Of a stretch of DNA of 64,000 nt, positions 60,163 through 64,000 are shown one piece after another. The stretch is from Streptomyces sp. NRRL S-244. Lineage in GTDB: Bacteria; Actinomycetota; Actinomycetes; Streptomycetales; Streptomycetaceae. Made by a program: the position numbers and the translations under genes. Location of the stretch: NCBI RefSeq assembly GCF_000717915.1, contig NZ_JOCX01000013.1, positions 124,001-188,000 of the forward strand, written 5' to 3'. The first letter of the stretch is position 1. Each line of letters begins with the position of its first letter. The notes beneath the pieces are model-generated. The model was not told where the DNA came from. It did not search any database and saw only the letters and a list, made by a program, of their open reading frames with translations.

Positions 60163-60191
60163 ACGCTAGGAGCCCTGGCACCCGGTGTCAA
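60163..60191 (-). promoter_or_regulatory. Promoter of the fabG-SDR operon
   Basis: Minus strand: perfect -35 TTGACA (60191-60186), 17-base spacer, -10 TAGCGT (60168-60163). Best consensus promoter in the window. Confidence 0.65.
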
Positions 60192-60262
60192 CGGCCGCCG
60201 CCGCCAGGGCTCCCCGGGTCGTGGCGGCCGCCGTGCGGATCACCCCGCGGATGGCCGTACGA

Positions 60263-60646
60263 TCAGCGGACCAGCAGGTCGAGCAGCCGCTCCACCTCGG
60301 CCTCCGGGTCGGCCGTCAGGCCGGTGTGCACCGGCCCGGGCTGCACCACCGTGCTGCGCGGGGCGATCAGCCAGCGGAACCGGCGGCCCGCGTCGTCGCC
60401 CGCCGCCTGGCCGGCCCGCTCACCGCCGCTGCACACGCCCTCCACGGCACGCAGGGCCGCCCGTACGCCCGCCACGTCGGCCTTCGGGTCCAGGGCGAGG
60501 AGCTTGGCCTCGTCCAGGTGGGTGCGCGCGGCCACGTACGAGCGGGCCCGGCAGTAGACGATCACGCCGGCGTTGAAGCACTCGCCGCGCTCCATCCGGG
60601 GCACCACGCGCACCAGCGCGTACTCGAAGACGTCCCGCTTGGTCAC
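60263..60646 (-). CDS. DUF3037 protein, partner of HipA-like kinase
   Basis: A 127-residue protein of the DUF3037 family (YALVRVVPRMERGECFNAGVIVYC, then FRWLIAPRSTVVQPGPVHTGLT). The start is GTG 60646, which overlaps the stop of the HipA-like gene (GTGA), so the two are co-translated. This two-gene arrangement is recurrent in actinobacteria (from memory). The function is unknown; the pairing suggests it acts with, or is acted on by, the kinase-like protein. Confidence 0.88.
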   Translation of the reverse strand: MTKRDVFEYALVRVVPRMERGECFNAGVIVYCRARSYVAARTHLDEAKLLALDPKADVAGVRAALRAVEGVCSGGERAGQAAGDDAGRRFRWLIAPRSTVVQPGPVHTGLTADPEAEVERLLDLLVR

Positions 60647-61482
60647 TCGTTGTCGCTCTTGTTCTTCCGGGGGCGGGGGTCGAGGCGGTCGGCGAGCCAG
60701 CCGGGGGGACCCGACCGGGGCTTCACCTCGGCCTCCATCGAGATCCTCTCGTGGATCGTGGCCGCGCGCGGCAGCAGCACGTCCACGTAGGCGCGGCGCA
60801 GCGCGTCGGTGGAGTCGAAGCCGGGCTCGTCGACCAGCCACTCGCCGGGCACGTCGGCGACGACCTCTTCGAGCAGTTCCCGCGTCACCAGGGGCGCGAG
60901 CGCGGCCGCGGCGGCCGCGATGTCCGGGCCGGAGGGGGCCAGGACGTGGTCGGAGGCGTTGTACGGCTTGGCCGCGGCGCTCTCGGCGGTCGGCCAGTTG
61001 TGGTGCCAGATCATGGTGGCTCCGTGGTCGATGAGCCACAGGTCCCCGTGCCAGACCAGCATGTTCGGGTTGCGCCAGGAGCGGTCGACGTTGTTGATCA
61101 GCGCGTCGAACCAGACCACGCGCCCCGCCTCGGCCGGGTCCACCTGGTACGCGAGCGGGTCGAAGCCGATCGACCCGGGCAGGTAGTCCATCCCGAGGTT
61201 GAGTCCGCCGCTGGCCTTCAGCAGCTCCTGGACCTCCTGGTCGGGCTCGCCGAGCCCGATCACGGGGTCGAGCTGCATCTGCACCAGCCGCGGGACCCGC
61301 AGGCCCAGGCGCTGGGCCAGGCGCCCGCAGACGACTTCGGCGACCAGGGTCTTGCGCCCCTGGCCGGCTCCGGTGAATTTCATGACGTAGGTCCCGAGGT
61401 CGTCGGCCTCGACGATCCCCGGGAGCGAGCCGCCCTCACGCAAGGGCGTGACGTAACGGGTCGCGATCACTTCGGACAGCAT
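60643..61482 (-). CDS. HipA-like kinase family protein
   Basis: A 279-residue kinase-like protein related to HipA/PI4K-type folds. The first part TYVMKFTGAGQGRKTLVAEVVCG contains the nucleotide-binding Lys, and the catalytic and Mg motifs are seen in NNVDRSWRNPNML and LIDHGAT. Unlike HipA of HipBA, there is no HipB-like XRE antitoxin; the partner is the overlapping DUF3037 gene. Substrate unknown. ATG 61482 is the start (MLSEVIATRYVTPL). Confidence 0.88.
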   Translation of the reverse strand: MLSEVIATRYVTPLREGGSLPGIVEADDLGTYVMKFTGAGQGRKTLVAEVVCGRLAQRLGLRVPRLVQMQLDPVIGLGEPDQEVQELLKASGGLNLGMDYLPGSIGFDPLAYQVDPAEAGRVVWFDALINNVDRSWRNPNMLVWHGDLWLIDHGATMIWHHNWPTAESAAAKPYNASDHVLAPSGPDIAAAAAALAPLVTRELLEEVVADVPGEWLVDEPGFDSTDALRRAYVDVLLPRAATIHERISMEAEVKPRSGPPGWLADRLDPRPRKNKSDNE

Positions 61483-61535
61483 CCGCCCAGGTTACGGGGG
61501 CCGGCACGCGGGAGCCCACCGGCTTTGCGGACTGC

Positions 61536-62147
61536 CTAGGCGGGGGCCCACTGCTCCAGCAGGGCGTCGGCGGTGGTGATCGTCGCGACGAGCGCCAGAC
61601 AGTTGCGGATCACCTCGGCCGTGTACGCGGCGGGCACCCCCGCGATGGCGTCGGAGGGCACCACGACCCGGTAGCCGAGGTTCACGGCGTCGAAGACGGT
61701 GTTCGGGATCGCGATGTTCGAGGAGACCCCGGCGACGACGAGTGTACGGATGCCGAGATTGCGCAGCAGGGCGTCCACGTCGGTGCCGGCGATCGGCGAG
61801 AGGCCGTGCAGCCGGCGGACCACCAGGTCGTTTTCGGCCACCTCGATGGGGGCGGCCACCTCCACCGCCCGGCTCCCGGACAACTGCCGCACGGGCAGCT
61901 TCCCGGCGGCCCGGAACAGCCGCGCGTTGTCGTTGGCCGCCAGCCCGTCCGGCCGCCGCTCGGCGATCGCGTGCAGCACCTGTACGCCGGCCGCGTGCGC
62001 GGCGTCGACCAGCGCGGCCACCCGCCCCAGCATCCCCGAGTCCCGGGCCTCCTTGGCGAGTTCGGGCAGGGCGCTCTCCTCGCCGACGACGCCGCTCTGG
62101 CACTCGACGGTGAGCAGCGCGGTGGTGGCGGGATCGAGTTCCGGCAT
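61536..62147 (-). CDS. Isochorismatase-fold protein lacking the catalytic triad
   Basis: A 203-residue protein with the cysteine-hydrolase (isochorismatase) fold. All three triad positions differ: Asp to Glu15 (TVECQ), Lys to Arg111 (VVRRLHG) and Cys to Ala146 (GVSSNIAIPNT). It therefore cannot act as a normal amidohydrolase; it may bind a ligand or use another chemistry. A family of such proteins appears to exist in actinobacteria (from memory). GGGGGAG precedes the ATG at 62147. It is divergent from the PPOX gene. Confidence 0.88.
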   Translation of the reverse strand: MPELDPATTALLTVECQSGVVGEESALPELAKEARDSGMLGRVAALVDAAHAAGVQVLHAIAERRPDGLAANDNARLFRAAGKLPVRQLSGSRAVEVAAPIEVAENDLVVRRLHGLSPIAGTDVDALLRNLGIRTLVVAGVSSNIAIPNTVFDAVNLGYRVVVPSDAIAGVPAAYTAEVIRNCLALVATITTADALLEQWAPA

Positions 62148-62187
62148 GGCTCCCCCTGGCGTGACGGCGATCGATCCCGCATGATTC

Positions 62188-62202
62188 CTGACACTCAGTC
62201 AG
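62188..62202. promoter_or_regulatory. Inverted repeat between divergent isochorismatase-like and PPOX genes
   Basis: CTGAC-ACTCA-GTCAG, a perfect 5+5 inverted repeat in the 76-base gap, 40 bases from one start and 21 from the other. Candidate shared operator. Confidence 0.4.
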
Positions 62203-62223
62203 ATGTGAAGGGGTGCACGACGG

Positions 62224-62682
62224 ATGGACGGATCACAGCGGCGGGGCCGCCGCATCATGATGACCGACGCGGAAGTGGACGCCTTCCTGCGCGAGCAGCG
62301 CACTTGCCGGGTGGCGACCGTCTCCGCGGACGGCCGTCCGCACGTGGGCGCGCTGTGGTTCGCCTGGGACGGCAGCTCGCTGTGGCTGTACTCGATCACG
62401 CGCAGCCGCCGCTGGTCGGACCTGCGCAAGGACCCGCGGATCTCGGTGGTCGTGGACGCGGGCGAGGCGTACGACGAACTGCGCGGGGTCGAACTCTCCG
62501 GCAGCGCCGTCTTCGTGGGCGAGGCTCCGCGCACGGGCGAGCCGTGCCCGGAGCTGACCGAGGCGGAACGGCTCTTTCCGGCCAAGAATTTCGGCATCGA
62601 GGAGATGCCGCACGACGGCCGCCACGCCTGGATCCGCCTCACCCCGGAGTCGATCGTCTCCTGGGACTTCCGCAAGCTCTGA
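62224..62682 (+). CDS. PPOX-class (pyridoxamine oxidase-like) flavin/F420-binding protein
   Basis: A 152-residue split-barrel protein: AFLREQRTCRVATVSADGRPHVGALWFAWDG is the usual N-terminal strand region of PPOX/FDOR proteins (residues 20-50). Family members use F420, FMN or heme; no motif here settles it. The ATG at 62224 is used, and internal ATGs at 62257 and 62260 (MMTDAEVDAFL) are plausible shorter starts. Confidence 0.85.
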   Translation: MDGSQRRGRRIMMTDAEVDAFLREQRTCRVATVSADGRPHVGALWFAWDGSSLWLYSITRSRRWSDLRKDPRISVVVDAGEAYDELRGVELSGSAVFVGEAPRTGEPCPELTEAERLFPAKNFGIEEMPHDGRHAWIRLTPESIVSWDFRKL

Positions 62683-62713
62683 CGTACTGCTCCACCTACT
62701 CCACCTACTCCCC

Positions 62714-63616
62714 CTACTCCACCGCGGCGGCGGCCTGCCCGAGCGCCTCCACGGCGGCCCGGATCGAGGGCCGCCGGTCCGCGTCCGCCCGCCACACGAC
62801 GTACACGTGGCGCCGGACGGCGTCGCTCACCGGCAGCAGCCGGACCCCGGCCGGCACCGGACCGCGCCCGAGCCGGGGAGCCACGCACACCCCGAGCCCC
62901 GCCTCCACGAAGGCCAGCTGGGTGTGGTGCTCCTCGGCGATGTGCGCGATGCGCGGCTCGATGCCGGTTCCGCGCAGCGTGTACACGAGCCACTCGTGGC
63001 AGAACTGCCCCTCGTTCCAGGAGATCCAGTCGTCGTCGGCGAACTCGGCCAGCGAGATCCGGTCGCGGTCGGCCAGCCGGTGGCCGGCCGGCACGGCGAT
63101 GTCGCAGGAGTCGTCGAGCAGGTGTGCCCGCGTGAGCTCGGCGGGGACCGGCATCCGCTTGTTGTGCCAGTCGATGGCCAGCGCCAGGTCGAGGTCCCCG
63201 CGTACGACCGCAGCCATGCTGTCCTCGGGCTCCTGCTCCCGTACGAGCGCCCGCAGTTCGGGATGTCCGGCGCGCAGGGCGGTCAGCGCCTGGGGCAGCA
63301 GCCCGCGCATGGCGGTCGGGAAGGCGCCGATCCGCAGCTCGCCGACGGCGCAGCCCCGCTGGGCCTCCACATCGGCCTGGGCGAGCTCGACCTGGGAGAT
63401 GATCCGGGCCGCGTGATCGGCGAGCAGCCGCCCGGCGTCCGTGAGCCGGACCCCGCGGCCGTTCTTGGCCAGCAGCGGCTGGCCGACCTCCCGCTCCAGC
63501 TTGGCCATCTGCTGGGAGACGGCGGAGGTGGTGACGTGGAGCCCGTCGGCCGCTCCGCTGACCGAGCCGTGGCGGGCGAGGGCATCGAGGGTGCGCAGGC
63601 GCTCCAGGTTCAACAT
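62714..63616 (-). CDS. LysR-family transcriptional regulator
   Basis: A 300-residue LysR regulator: N-terminal winged helix (LRTLDALARHGSVSGAADGLHVTTSAVSQQMAKLE, residues 7-41) and a substrate-binding domain (ELRIGAFPTAMRGLLPQAL on). It is divergent from an EamA transporter gene, which it probably controls, a common pairing. The effector is unknown. The ATG at 63616 opens MLNLERLRTL. Confidence 0.93.
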   Translation of the reverse strand: MLNLERLRTLDALARHGSVSGAADGLHVTTSAVSQQMAKLEREVGQPLLAKNGRGVRLTDAGRLLADHAARIISQVELAQADVEAQRGCAVGELRIGAFPTAMRGLLPQALTALRAGHPELRALVREQEPEDSMAAVVRGDLDLALAIDWHNKRMPVPAELTRAHLLDDSCDIAVPAGHRLADRDRISLAEFADDDWISWNEGQFCHEWLVYTLRGTGIEPRIAHIAEEHHTQLAFVEAGLGVCVAPRLGRGPVPAGVRLLPVSDAVRRHVYVVWRADADRRPSIRAAVEALGQAAAAVE

Positions 63617-63690
63617 GTAAGCAATGCTACGCCGTCACTGCGAAGAAATCTCGCTTGTCCTACGTAGTTGAGCGGAGCAGAGTTCTCCTC
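63617..63690. promoter_or_regulatory. LysR/EamA divergent promoter region
   Basis: 74-base gap with lower GC content. It contains the perfect 8-base palindrome CTACGTAG (63660-63667), which could be part of a LysR site (T-N11-A type), 23 bases before the transporter start. Confidence 0.4.
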
Positions 63691-64000
63691 ATGAGCGCAC
63701 CCGCCACCCCTCGCCCCACCCTTTCCCCGCCGGTCTCCCCCACCGCCCCCGCAGCCCGCACCGGCCGGGTGGACTGGCGCATCCGCTTCGCGATCCTCTC
63801 GGTGGTCTGGGGCTTCAGCTTCCTGCTGATCAAGGTGGGGACGGAGGCCTACGCCCCCTTCCAGGTGGCCCTCGGCCGGGTGTTCTTCGGAGCGCTCGCG
63901 CTGCTGACCGTGCTCCTGGTCCGCCGGGAGCCGCTCCCCCGGGGCCGCCGCACCTGGGGCCATCTGTTCGTGGCGGCGCTCCTGCTCAACACCGCCCCCT
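63691..64000 (+). CDS. EamA/DMT-family transporter, N-terminal part
   Basis: The first 103 residues of a transporter cut off by the window end. After a Pro/Ala-rich start (SAPATPRPTLSPPVSPT) come the first EamA helices: FAILSVVWGFSFLLIKVGTE, VALGRVFFGALALLTVLL and HLFVAALLLNTAP. The WGFSFL segment is typical of EamA. It is divergent from the LysR gene. No RBS is seen before the ATG at 63691. Confidence 0.85.
   Translation, partial: MSAPATPRPTLSPPVSPTAPAARTGRVDWRIRFAILSVVWGFSFLLIKVGTEAYAPFQVALGRVFFGALALLTVLLVRREPLPRGRRTWGHLFVAALLLNTAP

Noticed and set aside
61536-62147. Annotation as nicotinamidase or active isochorismatase
   Set aside because: The catalytic Asp, Lys and Cys are all replaced.

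Overview
The window is chromosomal core-type DNA from a high-GC actinomycete, almost certainly a Streptomyces. The evidence is very GC-rich coding sequence with G/C at nearly all third codon positions, many GTG starts, short GGAGG-type ribosome sites, and typical streptomycete families: WhiJ-type XRE regulators with DUF397 partners, CNNM pairs, a second (tuf3-type) EF-Tu, Tat and lipoprotein exports, and orphan DUF genes. From memory, the order urease - biotin - purB - tuf3 - uppP - lnt - ung - fabG resembles one arm of the S. coelicolor chromosome; this was not checked by alignment. I see no rRNA, tRNA, CRISPR array, insertion sequence, prophage or secondary-metabolite cluster.

Layout. 1-2353 (minus): structural urease genes ureA-ureB-ureC, with the first codons of ureF at the edge. 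2671-4447: a WhiJ-like trio (RsbW-type ATPase divergent from an XRE/DUF5753 regulator plus DUF397 protein). 4452-9061: biotin locus, bioF divergent from the overlapping bioB-bioA-bioD operon. 9205-11121: lipoprotein, methyltransferase and GNAT enzyme around an 18-bp palindrome. 11327-17064: a pair of CNNM/CorB-type membrane proteins ended by two hairpins, an SGNH hydrolase, purB, mug and a hypothetical gene. 17105-20734: an ABC transporter divergent from a histidine kinase/response regulator pair, with a 24-bp perfect palindrome between. 20836-25709: ROK regulator, GntR/UTRA regulator with a DasR-like operator over its promoter, alpha/beta hydrolase, and a Tat-exported PhoD phosphatase behind a PHO-box-like repeat.

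25964-30620: an ACT-GNAT membrane fusion, a DUF885 protein, and a rhodanese gene divergent from an Lrp/AsnC regulator. 30610-39161: SbcCD nuclease, an IMPACT protein, a CoA-binding protein, an EamA transporter, two left-handed-beta-helix proteins and a DedA protein. 39219-46615: exported GH3 glycosidase, thioesterase, a membrane protein, an MFS transporter, a spermidine-synthase-like protein and a patatin. 46722-48921: tuf3-type EF-Tu preceded by a possible Phe-rich leader ORF and competing hairpins, then an AlkD-like protein. 48971-56653: TVP38-type protein next to uppP, a 58-residue small ORF, SnoaL-like protein, lnt, a Gfo/Idh dehydrogenase, DinB-like protein, a lipoprotein with a strong internal hairpin, a short TPR-like protein and ung. 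56793-64000: orphan peptide-type substrate-binding lipoprotein, two SDR/FabG reductases behind a good promoter, a HipA-like kinase/DUF3037 pair, an isochorismatase-fold protein lacking its catalytic triad, a PPOX protein, a LysR regulator and a cut-off EamA transporter.

Most genes are housekeeping (urea use, biotin, purines, DNA repair, cell-wall lipid recycling, lipoprotein maturation). The less described elements are the tuf3 leader region, the HipA-like/DUF3037 pair, the degenerate isochorismatase and several precise palindromes between divergent genes. All coordinates, motifs and repeats were read by eye; no database search or folding program was run.
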